From positions 3,782,001-3,846,000 of the forward strand of contig NZ_BAABIS010000001.1 of the NCBI RefSeq assembly GCF_039542905.1: DNA of 64,000 nt. The letters run 5' to 3'. The DNA comes from Kitasatospora terrestris. Lineage in GTDB: Bacteria; Actinomycetota; Actinomycetes; Streptomycetales; Streptomycetaceae. The translations under genes were made by a program, and so were the position numbers. The notes beneath the pieces were generated by a model. That model saw only the letters and a list, made by a program, of their open reading frames with translations, ran no database searches and had not been told where the DNA came from. This document shows, one piece after another, positions 41,835 through 50,286 of the stretch (its first letter is position 1; each line of letters opens with the position of its first letter).

Positions 41835-42206
41835 TCAGCCGTCGCCGTCGGCTTCGCGCTCCTCGCGGTTCTCCTTGAGGAACGCCTCGTACACGGCGAG
41901 CAGCGCCTGCTTCTGCCGCTCGCCGATCTGCGGATCCGCCAGGATCGCGGCCCGCAGCCCGGGCCCCTCCTCCTGCCGCTCCTCCAGGATCCCGGCCTGC
42001 ACGTACAGCGTCTCCGCCGAGATCCGCAGGGCCTTCGCGATCTGCTGCAGGATCTCCGCGCTCGGCTTGCGCAGCCCGCGCTCGATCTGGCTCAGGTAGG
42101 GGTTGGACACGCCGGCCGCCTCCGCGAGCTGCCGCAACGAGTACTGCGCGTTGCGCCGCTGCTCCCGGATGTACTCGCCCAGCGAGCCGACGTTGAGTGA
42201 CCCCAT
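41835..42206 (-). CDS. XRE-family helix-turn-helix regulator
   Basis: A 123-residue regulator. Residues about 8-65 form a Cro/CI-type HTH (SLGEYIREQRRNAQYSLRQL, AEAAGVSNPYLSQIERGLRK, PSAEILQQIAKAL); the rest is an acidic helical part (ILEERQEEGPGLRAAILADP, then QALLAVYEAFLKENREE). ATG 42206. A perfect 24-bp palindrome lies 18 bp upstream of the start, so autoregulation is likely. It is the first gene of the XRE-HbhA-DUF2516 cluster. Confidence 0.93.
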   Translation of the reverse strand: MGSLNVGSLGEYIREQRRNAQYSLRQLAEAAGVSNPYLSQIERGLRKPSAEILQQIAKALRISAETLYVQAGILEERQEEGPGLRAAILADPQIGERQKQALLAVYEAFLKENREEREADGDG

Positions 42207-42223
42207 GGCCACAGCATGCCCCG

Positions 42224-42247
42224 GCCTGCTTGCAATTGCAAGCAGGC
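42224..42247. promoter_or_regulatory. Perfect 24-bp palindromic operator
   Basis: The half-site GCCTGCTTGCAA is followed by its exact reverse complement (TTGCAAGCAGGC). It lies 18 bp upstream of the XRE start codon and 50 bp upstream of the divergent HAD gene, so it may serve both. Confidence 0.85.
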
Positions 42248-42297
42248 CGCTAACTCCCGCAACCGCGCGGCGCCGGGCGGGCCGGTAGCGTGCCGGT

Positions 42298-42933
42298 ATG
42301 ACGGAGGACGGGGCGGGAGCGGGGCGGCCGGGGGCGCTGGTGTGCGACCTGGACGGGGTGCTGCGGCTGTGGGACGCGGAGGACATGGCGGCACTCGACC
42401 GGTCGTACGGCCTGGCGGCCGGGACGCTGGCCGGGGCCGCGTTCCGGGAGGAGCGGCTGGTGCCGGCGGTGACCGGGCGGGTCACGGACGAGGAGTGGCG
42501 CGCGGCGGTGGCGGCGGACCTGGCCGGACCGTGCGGCTCCGCCGAGCGGGCCCGCGAGCTGGTCGAGCGGTGGGGCCGGCAGCCGGCCCGGGTGGACGAG
42601 CGGGTGCTGGCGCTGCTGAACGCGGCCGCGCGGCGGATGCCGGTGGCGCTGCTGACCAACGCGACCACCCGGCTGGAGGCCGACCTCGCCGCGCTGGGCC
42701 TGGACGCGGCGCTGGCCGCGACCGTGGTGAGCACCGCCCGGATCGGCGTCGCCAAGCCCGACCCCCGCGCCTACCTGGCCGCCGCCGAGCGGCTCGGCGT
42801 CGTGCCCCGGCGGTGCCTGTTCGTCGACGACACCGCCGCCAACCTGCCCGGCGCCCGGGCGGTCGGGATGGCCGTCCACCACTACCGGCACGTCGACGGT
42901 CTGCGGGCGCTGCTGGAGCCGTCCACGGGGTGA
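42298..42933 (+). CDS. HAD-family hydrolase
   Basis: A 211-residue haloacid-dehalogenase-like enzyme. Motif I is ALVCDLDGVLRLWD (nucleophile and general-acid Asp), motif II VALLTNATTRL, motif III Lys in GVAKPDPRAY and motif IV CLFVDDTAANLPGARAVG. The helical cap is between residues 25 and 95. The family hydrolyses phosphate esters; the substrate is unknown. ATG 42298. It is divergent from the XRE regulator and 43 bp ahead of the alpha/beta hydrolase gene. Confidence 0.93.
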   Translation: MTEDGAGAGRPGALVCDLDGVLRLWDAEDMAALDRSYGLAAGTLAGAAFREERLVPAVTGRVTDEEWRAAVAADLAGPCGSAERARELVERWGRQPARVDERVLALLNAAARRMPVALLTNATTRLEADLAALGLDAALAATVVSTARIGVAKPDPRAYLAAAERLGVVPRRCLFVDDTAANLPGARAVGMAVHHYRHVDGLRALLEPSTG

Positions 42934-42976
42934 AATCCGCGGCCCCGGCGGGAGGGCCCGTGCCACGATCGGCGCC

Positions 42977-43819
42977 ATGCCGATCTTCACCTCGTACGAC
43001 GGAACCGCGCTCTGGTACGACCTCTCCGGCGCCGGCCGCCCCCTGGTGGCACTGGCCGGCGGCCCGGGCGCGGACGCCCGCTACCTGGGCGACCTCGGCG
43101 GGCTGCCGGCCGACCGCACGGTGATCCGGCTGCACGCCCGGGCGACCGGCCGCTCGGCGGTGCCCGACGGCAGGGCCGGCTGCTCCTTCACCGAGCAGTG
43201 GCGGGACGTCGAGGCGCTCCGCGCCCACCTGGGTCTGGACGCGATCGACCTGCTGGGCCACTCCGCCGGTGCGCTGACCGCCCAGCGCTACGCCGCCGAG
43301 CTGCCCGCGCGGGTGCGCCGGCTGGCCCTGGTGACGCCGGTCGGCCGGTCGGCGCGGGAGCCGCAGGACGCCGAGCTGGCGGCGATCCGGGCGTCCCGGT
43401 CGGCGGAGCCGTGGTACCCGGACGCGGCGGCGGCCGACCGGGAGCTGCGGGCCGGCGGCGACGCGGCCGAACTCTCCGCCCGGATCACCCCGTTCTTCTG
43501 GGGCCGGTGGGACGAGCGGGCCCGCGCCGAGGCCTTCGACCCGGAGCTGGTGCCCGCGCGGCCGTGGATCCGCGAGGCGTTCTACGCCGGGGCGGGCGAG
43601 CCCGAGCCGGTGGGGGTTCCGGTGCTGGTGGTGGCGGGCGCGCTGGACGGGGTGATCGGCACCGTCCCGGCGCGGCTGGTCGCCGAGTGCCACCCGGACT
43701 CCCGGCTGGAGGTGCTGGCCGGTGCCGGGCACCGGCCGTGGGTGGACCGGCCGGAGGAGTTCCGGGCCCTGCTGGCCGGCTTCCTGGACGGCCCGGAGGC
43801 GGTCAGCGCCGACCGGTGA
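42977..43819 (+). CDS. Alpha/beta hydrolase, proline-iminopeptidase-like
   Basis: A 280-residue alpha/beta-fold hydrolase. The oxyanion loop LVALAGGPGADARYLGDL, nucleophile elbow LLGHSAGALTAQRYA (Ser), acid in VLVVAGALDGVIG and His in LAGAGHRPWVDRPEEF give a full catalytic triad. The HGGPG-like GGPG points to the iminopeptidase/TAP subgroup. ATG 42977. Its 3' end overlaps the convergent pseudogene at 43803 by 17 bp. Substrate unknown. Confidence 0.9.
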   Translation: MPIFTSYDGTALWYDLSGAGRPLVALAGGPGADARYLGDLGGLPADRTVIRLHARATGRSAVPDGRAGCSFTEQWRDVEALRAHLGLDAIDLLGHSAGALTAQRYAAELPARVRRLALVTPVGRSAREPQDAELAAIRASRSAEPWYPDAAAADRELRAGGDAAELSARITPFFWGRWDERARAEAFDPELVPARPWIREAFYAGAGEPEPVGVPVLVVAGALDGVIGTVPARLVAECHPDSRLEVLAGAGHRPWVDRPEEFRALLAGFLDGPEAVSADR

Positions 43820-44022
43820 GATCGCGGTACGCGGGCGCCAGCAGGGCGGCGAGGTCCCGGCCGCGCACCGTGATGCCGGACGGGTCGGGCTCGGGCGCGG
43901 CGGGCGGGGCGTCGTCGCCCCCCCGCGTCGGCGCGCAGGGTGAACCCGCCCCGCCAGAAGTCCTCCAGGCAGTCGTCGAGCGGTCGGTCGCCGAGCGGCA
44001 CGGCGTCGGGCACGGGTCTCAC
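43803..44022 (-). pseudogene. Frameshifted fragment after the SNF2 helicase, possible SWIM-domain protein remnant
   Basis: A GTG at 44022 overlaps the helicase stop (GTGA). The frame reads DRPLDDCLEDFWRGGFTLRA then DAGG; at a run of seven G (minus strand, near 43922) it loses sense, but removing one G restores DDAPPAAPEPDPSGITVRGR and DLAALLAPAYRDLTGRR up to TGA 43803. Third-position G/C supports both parts. The usual partner downstream of this helicase type is a SWIM zinc-finger protein, whose C-terminus this could be; the N-terminal SWIM part is absent. A sequencing error in the G run is possible, but the missing N-terminus is not explained by it. Confidence 0.6.
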
Positions 44023-47000
44023 GCTCCGGACGGGTCGAGGGTGTCGGCGGAGAGGCTGAGCAGGTCGCGCAGCCGGTCGGCGGGCAGTTCGGTCAGCCAC
44101 TGCTCGCCGGGGGTGACCACGGCGTGGGCCAAGGCGCGTTTGGCGTCGATGAGTTCGGCGATCCGCTCCTCGACCGTGCCGGTGCAGACCAGCCGCCGGA
44201 CCTGTACGGTGCGGCGCTGGCCGATCCGGTGGGCGCGGTCGGTGGCCTGGTCCTCGACGGCCGGGTTCCACCAGCGGTCCAGGTGGATCACCTGGTTGGC
44301 GGCGGTCAGGTTGAGCCCCGTCCCGCCCGCCTTCAGCGAGAGCAGGAACACCCGTGGCCCGTCCGGCTGTTGGAAGCGCGCCACCAGCTCGTCCCGGCGC
44401 GCCTTGGGCACCGCGCCGTGCAGGTGCGACACCTCCTCCCCGAGCCGGCCGCGCAGGTACGGCACCAGCATCCGGCCGAACTCGGCGTACTGGGTGAAGA
44501 CCAGCACCCGGTCGCCCTCGTCCAGCGCCTCGCGCAGCAGGTCGACCAGCCGCTCGACCTTGCCCGAGCGGCCCGCCAGCGCCGAGCCGTCGTGCAGCAG
44601 TTGGGCCGGGTGGTTGCACACCTGCTTGAGCCGGCCGATCGCCGCGAGGACCGCCCCCTTGCGCTCCACGCCGCGCAGCCCGCCCAGCCGCTGCAGCAGG
44701 TCGGCGACGACCGCCCGGTAGAGCCCGGCCTGCTCGGCGGTGAGGTCGCAGCGGACGGTGAACTCCTGCTTGGCGGGCAGGTCGTCGACGATCGCCGGGT
44801 CGCTCTTCAGCCGGCGCAGCACGAACGGGCGGGTGAGCCGGGCGAGCCGGGCCGCGGCCTCGGCGTTCCCGGACTGCTCGACCGGCACCGCGAACCGCTC
44901 CCGGAACGACTCCGCACTGCCGAACAGGCCGGGGTTGGCGAACTCCAGCACCGCGTGCAGCTCGGCGAGCCGGTTCTCCACCGGCGTGCCGGTGAGCGCG
45001 ATCCGCGGCCCCGAGCGCAGCGAACGGATCGCCCGCGACTGCCGGGCCCCGAGGTTCTTGATGTGCTGCGCCTCGTCGGCGACGATCCGCCGCCAGCGGA
45101 TCCGGCGCAGCGCGACCGCGTCCCGCTGCAGCACGCCGTAGGTGGTGACGACCAGGTCCGCCGAGGCGTCCGGGGCGCCGGCGCGGTCGGCGCCGTGGTG
45201 GACGTGCACCCGCAGGCCGGGCGTGAACCGGGCCGCCTCCCGCTGCCAGTTGCCGACCAGCGACATCGGGCAGACCAGCAGCGCCGGCCCGGTCGCGCCC
45301 CGCGCCTTCTCCACCGCCAGCAGCGCGAGGGTCTGGACGGTCTTGCCGAGGCCCATGTCGTCCGCCAGCACCGCGCCGAGACCGAGCCGGCCGAGACCGT
45401 CCAGCCAGGCCAGGCCGCGCTGCTGGTACGGCCGGAGGGTGCCGGTGAAGTCCCCCGGGAGGGCGGGCGGGCGGAGGTCGGGGAGCGGGCGGCCGGCGAG
45501 CAGGTCGCCGAGCGGGCCGTCGGCGTGGACGGTGACCACCGGGAAGCCGTCGACGGTCGCCGCGTCGTCCGCCGCGAGCCGGAACAGCTCGGCCGGTTCG
45601 AGCGGGTCGGTGCCGCGGTGGGCGAGGAAGCGGACGGCGGCGGCGATCTGCGCCGGATCCACCGCGACCCACCGGCCGCGCAGCCGGACCAGGCCCTGCT
45701 GGGCGGCGGCGAGCTCCTCCAGCTCCTGCTGGGTGAGCGTCAGTCCGCCGATCGCGAGCTGCCAGCGGAAGTCGAGGACGGCGTCCCGGTCGACCTGCGC
45801 GGTGCGCTTCACCGCGCCGGCGATCGCGGGGGTGGCCGTCAGCGCGAGGCCGAGCCGGGGGCGGCGCTGCCACCAGGAGGGCAGGAGCACGCCGAAACCC
45901 GCGCGGGCGAGCACGGGCGCGGTGTCGGTGAGGAAGTCGAGGGCGGCCGCGCGGTCGAGGTCGACGCCGGCGGGTCGGGTGCGGTGGAAGCCGTCCCGCA
46001 GGCCGGGGCGGAGCCCGGCGGCCCGGTCGAGTTCGGCGAGGAACGCCTCGGCGGCGTCGGGGACGGCACGGGCGAGCGCGGCGCGGCCGGGGCCGTCGGC
46101 CCACAGGTCGGCCGCCGGGACCACGAGCGAGGGCCGGTCGGCGGGGCGGACCAGCAGGTCGAGCCGCCAGACCTCGCCGGGCGCCGTCCCCTGCGGGTCC
46201 GCGCCGTCCGGGCCGAGCGGTTCGGACAGCCGGAAGTCCAGCCGGACGGGGCTCAACCGCCCCTCCGCCGCCGCCAGCCACCCGTCGAGCGCCTCGCCCA
46301 GCCCCCCGGCGGGCTCCCCGGCGAGCCGCCCGTCCCCCCGGAACAGCGCCCCGACCCACTCCTCGGCCCCGTCCGCACCCGCGGTGACGGGCGCGGGCAC
46401 GGCGGTGCCGGCCAGGGCGGCGCGGGCCTCCTGGTCGACCAGGGCCTCCAGGACGGTGTCGAGGAGCTGGGTTCCGGTGCGTTCGGGGGCGCCGTGCTCG
46501 GCGCGGGCGATCGGGGGGCAGCCGGCGGCCAGGGCCGCGGCCTCGGCGCGGGTCGCGGGGTCGTGGACGGGACGCCACCGGGCGTACCGGCCCCCGGGCC
46601 CGCCGCGCAGGGCGGGGAGCACCCGCCCCTGTCCGACCAGTCGCCAGGCGAGGTCGTGGACGGCGGTCAGCCAGCGCAGCGAGGCGCCGTACGCGATCTC
46701 GACCTGCCGTCCGTCGGGGAGTTCGGCGGTGGCTCCGGCCCAGTGCGGGTCGAAGAGCGCGCCGAGCAGTTGGGTCGCGTGGGCGGGTTCGAGGAGCAGG
46801 CCGGGGATGCGCCAGGCGTCGAGGGCGAGGCCGGCCCTGGGGGGTGCGCCGATCGGCAGGTCGGGCGAGGGGACGGGCCGGCCGCCCAGGCCGGGCAGGC
46901 GCAGGCCGGTCCAGCGTTCGGCGGCCTGCTCGGCGAGCCAGCCGAGCCCGGGGCCGATCCCGGCGAGCAGGTCGGCGACGGCCGCGGCCCCGCACGCGTA

Positions 47001-47111
47001 GGGGTGGGCGGCGCCGGGGCCCGCGCCGCCACCGGAGGCGTGGAGTTCCGCGCTCTCCGCCCAGAGCGCGAGGCGGCCGTCGGCGCGCCAGATCGCGTGC
47101 AGGGCGTACAT
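44019..47111 (-). CDS. SNF2-family DEAD/DEAH-box helicase
   Basis: A 1030-residue protein. Residues 1-470 are a large N-terminal region with a helicase-associated domain typical of bacterial SNF2 proteins; the ATPase core starts near 560: DDMGLGKTVQTLALL (Walker A Lys about 587), VVTTYGVLQRD, VADEAQHIKN (motif II about 680) and, in the second lobe, VLVFTQYAEFGRMLVPYLRG, LSLKAGGTGLNLTAA and DRAHRIGQRRTVQV (motifs V, VI). These proteins move on double-stranded DNA or remodel bound proteins. ATG 47111. The fragment at 43803 follows with a 4-bp overlap; DinB is divergent. Confidence 0.93.
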   Translation of the reverse strand: MYALHAIWRADGRLALWAESAELHASGGGAGPGAAHPYACGAAAVADLLAGIGPGLGWLAEQAAERWTGLRLPGLGGRPVPSPDLPIGAPPRAGLALDAWRIPGLLLEPAHATQLLGALFDPHWAGATAELPDGRQVEIAYGASLRWLTAVHDLAWRLVGQGRVLPALRGGPGGRYARWRPVHDPATRAEAAALAAGCPPIARAEHGAPERTGTQLLDTVLEALVDQEARAALAGTAVPAPVTAGADGAEEWVGALFRGDGRLAGEPAGGLGEALDGWLAAAEGRLSPVRLDFRLSEPLGPDGADPQGTAPGEVWRLDLLVRPADRPSLVVPAADLWADGPGRAALARAVPDAAEAFLAELDRAAGLRPGLRDGFHRTRPAGVDLDRAAALDFLTDTAPVLARAGFGVLLPSWWQRRPRLGLALTATPAIAGAVKRTAQVDRDAVLDFRWQLAIGGLTLTQQELEELAAAQQGLVRLRGRWVAVDPAQIAAAVRFLAHRGTDPLEPAELFRLAADDAATVDGFPVVTVHADGPLGDLLAGRPLPDLRPPALPGDFTGTLRPYQQRGLAWLDGLGRLGLGAVLADDMGLGKTVQTLALLAVEKARGATGPALLVCPMSLVGNWQREAARFTPGLRVHVHHGADRAGAPDASADLVVTTYGVLQRDAVALRRIRWRRIVADEAQHIKNLGARQSRAIRSLRSGPRIALTGTPVENRLAELHAVLEFANPGLFGSAESFRERFAVPVEQSGNAEAAARLARLTRPFVLRRLKSDPAIVDDLPAKQEFTVRCDLTAEQAGLYRAVVADLLQRLGGLRGVERKGAVLAAIGRLKQVCNHPAQLLHDGSALAGRSGKVERLVDLLREALDEGDRVLVFTQYAEFGRMLVPYLRGRLGEEVSHLHGAVPKARRDELVARFQQPDGPRVFLLSLKAGGTGLNLTAANQVIHLDRWWNPAVEDQATDRAHRIGQRRTVQVRRLVCTGTVEERIAELIDAKRALAHAVVTPGEQWLTELPADRLRDLLSLSADTLDPSGA

Positions 47112-47238
47112 CCGGCGGGCCTCCGGGAGCGGGGACGAACGGGGATTCCCACCCTAGCCCCGCCCGATCGAGGACCGAATCTGTCCGCATGCCCCGATAG
47201 CGTCGGTCCTACCGAAACGGCGACGAGAGGACTGCACG

Positions 47239-47787
47239 ATGCCTTCCCTGGTGAACGCGGAGACCGACGAGCGCGACGCCCTGCTCGCCTTCCTGGCGGC
47301 CCAGCGCGGCGGGCTGCGCCGCGCGGTGCTCGGCCTGTCCGAGGAGCAGGCGGCCGGCACCCCGACCGTGAGCAGCCTGTCCCTCGCGGTGCTGATCAAG
47401 CACGCGGCGCGCTGCGAGCGCTTCTGGATCACCGAGAACCTGCTGCAGCGGGGCGGCGGGGAGGAGTCGGCCTCGATGGAACGCTGGGCGGACGAGTACC
47501 GCCTGGTGGAGGGCGACACCCTGGCGGGCTGGCTGGCGGTGTACGAGCAGGTGGCGGCGGAGACCGAGAAGGCGGTCCGCGAGCTGCCGAGCCTGGAGGT
47601 GGACTTCCCGCTGCCGGTGGCGCCGTGGTTCCCGCCGAACAGCCGCCGGACGGCGCGCTGGGCGCTGCTGCACCTGATCCAGGAGACGGCGCGGCACGCG
47701 GGCCACGCGGACATCATCCGGGAGACGGTCGACGGCAAGGTGGCCTTCCAGCTGCTGGCCGAGGAGCAGGGCACCCCCTGGAACTGA
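47239..47787 (+). CDS. DinB-family protein
   Basis: A 182-residue four-helix metal-binding protein. His ligands fit LIKHAARCERFW, and HLIQETARHAGHADIIRETV (His in the last helix pair) is the classical DinB/YfiT signature with H-x3-H. Actinobacterial members include mycothiol- or bacillithiol-dependent transferases; the role here is open. ATG 47239. It is divergent from the helicase gene and precedes yceI by 123 bp, which contains its own promoter. Confidence 0.9.
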   Translation: MPSLVNAETDERDALLAFLAAQRGGLRRAVLGLSEEQAAGTPTVSSLSLAVLIKHAARCERFWITENLLQRGGGEESASMERWADEYRLVEGDTLAGWLAVYEQVAAETEKAVRELPSLEVDFPLPVAPWFPPNSRRTARWALLHLIQETARHAGHADIIRETVDGKVAFQLLAEEQGTPWN

Positions 47788-47829
47788 TCGCCCGATCGGG
47801 TGGACCTCGGGGCTCCTCGAACCAGGTGG

Positions 47830-47858
47830 TTGAAACTTGAACCAGAAAGGGTTACGGT
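47830..47858 (+). promoter_or_regulatory. Candidate promoter of the YceI gene
   Basis: TTGAAA (47830-47835) and TACGGT (47853-47858) are 17 bp apart. The -35 region contains GGTTGAAACTTGAACC, a loose inverted repeat that could bind a regulator. Confidence 0.65.
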
Positions 47859-47910
47859 GGAGCCAACAAGTTGAAGCCTAAACAACCGGCTTCGAACCCG
47901 AGGAGGAGCC

Positions 47911-48525
47911 ATGGGATTCTTCAACCGCACCAACAAGTCCGACGCCCCCGCCGCTGCCGTCGCGGTCGCCGAGCCGAAGGCCGACCTGGCCCACGTGACC
48001 GGCGACTACGCGATCGACCAGGCGCACAGCAAGATCGGCTTCGCGGTCCGGCACGCGATGGTCACCAACGTGCGCGGCGAGTTCGCCGAGTACGAGGGCA
48101 AGCTCCACCTGGACGGCACGAACCCGGCCGCCTCCACCGCCGAGCTGGTGATCAAGGTCGCCTCGATCGACACCAACCAGGCCCAGCGCGACGAGCACCT
48201 GCGCACCAGCGACTTCTTCGAGGCGGACGCCTACCCGGAGATCACCTTCAAGTCCACCTCCGCCGAGCGGATCAACGGCGACACCTTCCGGATGCACGGT
48301 GACCTGACCATCAAGGGCACCACCCGCCCGGTCTCGCTGGACCTGGAGTTCACCGGCACCGCCACCGACCTGTACGGCGCCGACCGGGTCGGCTTCGAGG
48401 GCGGCACCACGGTCGACCGCACCGACTGGGGCCTGACCTACAACGCCGCGCTGGAGACCGGCGGCGTGCTGATCGGCGAGAAGGTCAAGCTGTCCTTCGA
48501 CATCTCCGCGGTCAAGGCCGCCTGA
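47911..48525 (+). CDS. YceI-family protein
   Basis: A 204-residue lipocalin-like beta-barrel protein of the YceI family, which binds isoprenoid chains in studied members. GDYAIDQAHSKIGFAVRHAM, VRGEFAEYEGKLHLDG, ASIDTNQAQRDEHLRTSDFF, PEITFKSTS and GDLTIKGTTRPVSLDLEFTG are all family blocks. There is no signal peptide: the first 25 residues (MGFFNRTNKSDAPAAAVAVA) are a soluble linker, so it should be cytoplasmic. ATG 47911 has GAGGAGGAG upstream. A good promoter lies at 47830. Confidence 0.95.
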   Translation: MGFFNRTNKSDAPAAAVAVAEPKADLAHVTGDYAIDQAHSKIGFAVRHAMVTNVRGEFAEYEGKLHLDGTNPAASTAELVIKVASIDTNQAQRDEHLRTSDFFEADAYPEITFKSTSAERINGDTFRMHGDLTIKGTTRPVSLDLEFTGTATDLYGADRVGFEGGTTVDRTDWGLTYNAALETGGVLIGEKVKLSFDISAVKAA

Positions 48526-48599
48526 CCGCCCCCCGGCAGTACGCAGAGATCTCCCGGTACCGCCCCCGCCACTCCCCGGCGGGGGCGCCGCCGTTTCCC

Positions 48600-48728
48600 G
48601 GCGCGGCAGCGCGGCTTCCCAGGCGCGGCAGCGCGGCTTCCCAGGCGCGGCAGCGCGGCTTCCCAGGCGCGGCAGCGCGGCGTCCCAGGCGCGGCAGCGC
48701 GGCGTCCCCCGGCGCGGCGGCGAGGCTC
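48600..48728. repeat. Tandem repeat, about 22-bp unit
   Basis: The unit GCGCGGCAGCGCGGCTTCCCAG recurs about five times with small changes (TTCC to GTCC, then CCCC) between the convergent YceI and LysR genes. Units touch each other without spacers. Confidence 0.85.
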
Positions 48729-48731
48729 CCC

Positions 48732-49694
48732 TCAGCGCAGCAGCGCGGCGTCCTCGGCCGGCAGCCAGCTGCCCGCCGGCCGCGCCAACCAGCCTTCGGC
48801 CGAGCCGAGGGCGCCGGCCGCCTCGCACAGCGCGGCGAGCGCGGGATGCCGGAACGCGGGCCGGTGGACCAGCCCGACCAGGGCCAGCGGCACCGGATCG
48901 ACCAGCGGCCGGGTGACCGTGCCCTCGGGCGCCGGCCCGCCGACCGTGGTCAGCACCGGGTCGCCGTGCCGGACCACGTACCGGCCGAACTCCCCCTGCC
49001 CGACGGCCGGCGGCCGCCCCGGCGCGGCCGTCAGACCGTGCTCGGCGAGCAGGCGCAGACCCAGCGCGGTCCACTCGGTGGTCGCCGGGTTCCCGACGCA
49101 GACGTCCACCGGGTGGCCCGCCAGTGCGGCCACCGGCACCTGCGGCAGCCCCGCCAGCGGATGCCCGAGCGGCAGCACCACCGCCATCCGCTCCAGCCTG
49201 ACGGGCAGGTGGGCGAGCTGCGCCCGCTCCGGGGCCGGCAGCCCGGCGAAGCGGCCGAACGAGACGTCCAGCCGGTGCGCGATCAACTCCCCCGCCGCGG
49301 CCGCCAGTCCGCCGTGGAAGCGGGCCAGCAGCTCGCACTCCGGGCGGGCCGCGCGGGCCGCCGCGAGCAGCCGGTCGGCGGTCAGGTCCGGGCCGCTCAC
49401 CTCGCTGTTGAGGTCCACCAGCAGCGCCCGGGAGCCGTCCGGGACGGCGATCTCGTCGTGCAGCTCCAGGAAGCGCCGGGCCTTCGGCAGCAGTCGGTGG
49501 CCGGCCGCGGTCAGTGCCACGCTGCGCGTCGACCGGTCGAAGAGCCGCTCCCCCAGCGCCCGTTCGAGGCTCCGGACGTCCCGGCTGAGTGCCTGCTGAG
49601 CGGTGTGCAGCCGCTCGGCGGCCCGGCCGAAGTGCAGCGTCTCGGCGGTCGCGACGAAACCGCGCAGCAGGCGGGGGTGCAGGTCACGGGGCAT
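48732..49694 (-). CDS. LysR-family transcriptional regulator
   Basis: A 320-residue regulator. Residues 5-65 are the winged HTH (LLRGFVATAETLHFGRAAER, LHTAQQALSRDVRSLERALG, LFDRSTRSVALTAAG); residues about 90-300 form the periplasmic-binding-protein-like effector domain. The effector is unknown. ATG 49694. It is divergent from the macrodomain gene with 73 bp between the starts; as LysR regulators usually control their divergent neighbour, the macrodomain gene is the likely target. Confidence 0.93.
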   Translation of the reverse strand: MPRDLHPRLLRGFVATAETLHFGRAAERLHTAQQALSRDVRSLERALGERLFDRSTRSVALTAAGHRLLPKARRFLELHDEIAVPDGSRALLVDLNSEVSGPDLTADRLLAAARAARPECELLARFHGGLAAAAGELIAHRLDVSFGRFAGLPAPERAQLAHLPVRLERMAVVLPLGHPLAGLPQVPVAALAGHPVDVCVGNPATTEWTALGLRLLAEHGLTAAPGRPPAVGQGEFGRYVVRHGDPVLTTVGGPAPEGTVTRPLVDPVPLALVGLVHRPAFRHPALAALCEAAGALGSAEGWLARPAGSWLPAEDAALLR

Positions 49695-49767
49695 GCGCGC
49701 CAGATTAACAACGCGGCTGCGTCAATGCCGCGAATATCCGGAGCGGCTGTCGGCACCGGATGCGAGC

Positions 49768-50256
49768 ATGGCCGCCATGGGGGAGACGATCACGTACGTG
49801 CGCGGCGACGCCACCGCCCCGCAGGGCAAGGGCGTCAAGATCGTCGCCCACGTCTGCAACGACCTGGGCGGCTGGGGCAAGGGATTCGTGCTGGCCGTGT
49901 CGCGCCGGTGGCCGGAGCCCGAGGCGGCGTACCGGCGCTGGCACCGGGAGCGGGCGGGCAACGGCTTCGGGCTGGGCGCGGTGCAGCTGGTCCGGGTCGG
50001 GCCGCACCTGTGGGTGGCGAACCTGGTGGGCCAGCGCGGGATCCGCACCGGCCGGTCCAGCGGGGCGCCGGTGCGCTACGAGGCGATCGACACCGCGCTG
50101 GCGACCCTCGGCGGGCACGCGCTGCGCCTCGGCGCCTCCGTCCACATGCCGCGGATCGGCTGCGGCCTGGCCGGCGGGCGCTGGGAGCGGGTGGAGCCGC
50201 TGGTGACCGCCCGGCTCGGCGACCGGGGCGTGCCGGTCACGGTGTACGACCACTAG
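49768..50256 (+). CDS. Macrodomain protein (ADP-ribose-1''-phosphate phosphatase-like)
   Basis: A 162-residue macrodomain of the Poa1/ALC1-like subgroup: ITYVRGDATAPQGKGVKIVA, HVCNDLGGWGKGFVLAVSRR, NLVGQRGIRT and VHMPRIGCGLAGGRWERVEP contain the ADP-ribose-binding loops, with N-D-x-G-x-W-G-K-G. This differs from the YmdB-type macrodomain at 38438. ATG 49768 or the ATG three codons later (49777) can start it. Divergent from the LysR gene. Confidence 0.92.
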   Translation: MAAMGETITYVRGDATAPQGKGVKIVAHVCNDLGGWGKGFVLAVSRRWPEPEAAYRRWHRERAGNGFGLGAVQLVRVGPHLWVANLVGQRGIRTGRSSGAPVRYEAIDTALATLGGHALRLGASVHMPRIGCGLAGGRWERVEPLVTARLGDRGVPVTVYDH

Positions 50257-50286
50257 ACCCTGCGCCCCCGGGCAGCCCATGGCCCC

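Noticed and set aside
48600..48728. CRISPR-like array
   Set aside because: The 22-bp units touch directly with no unique spacers, and no cas gene is in the window.
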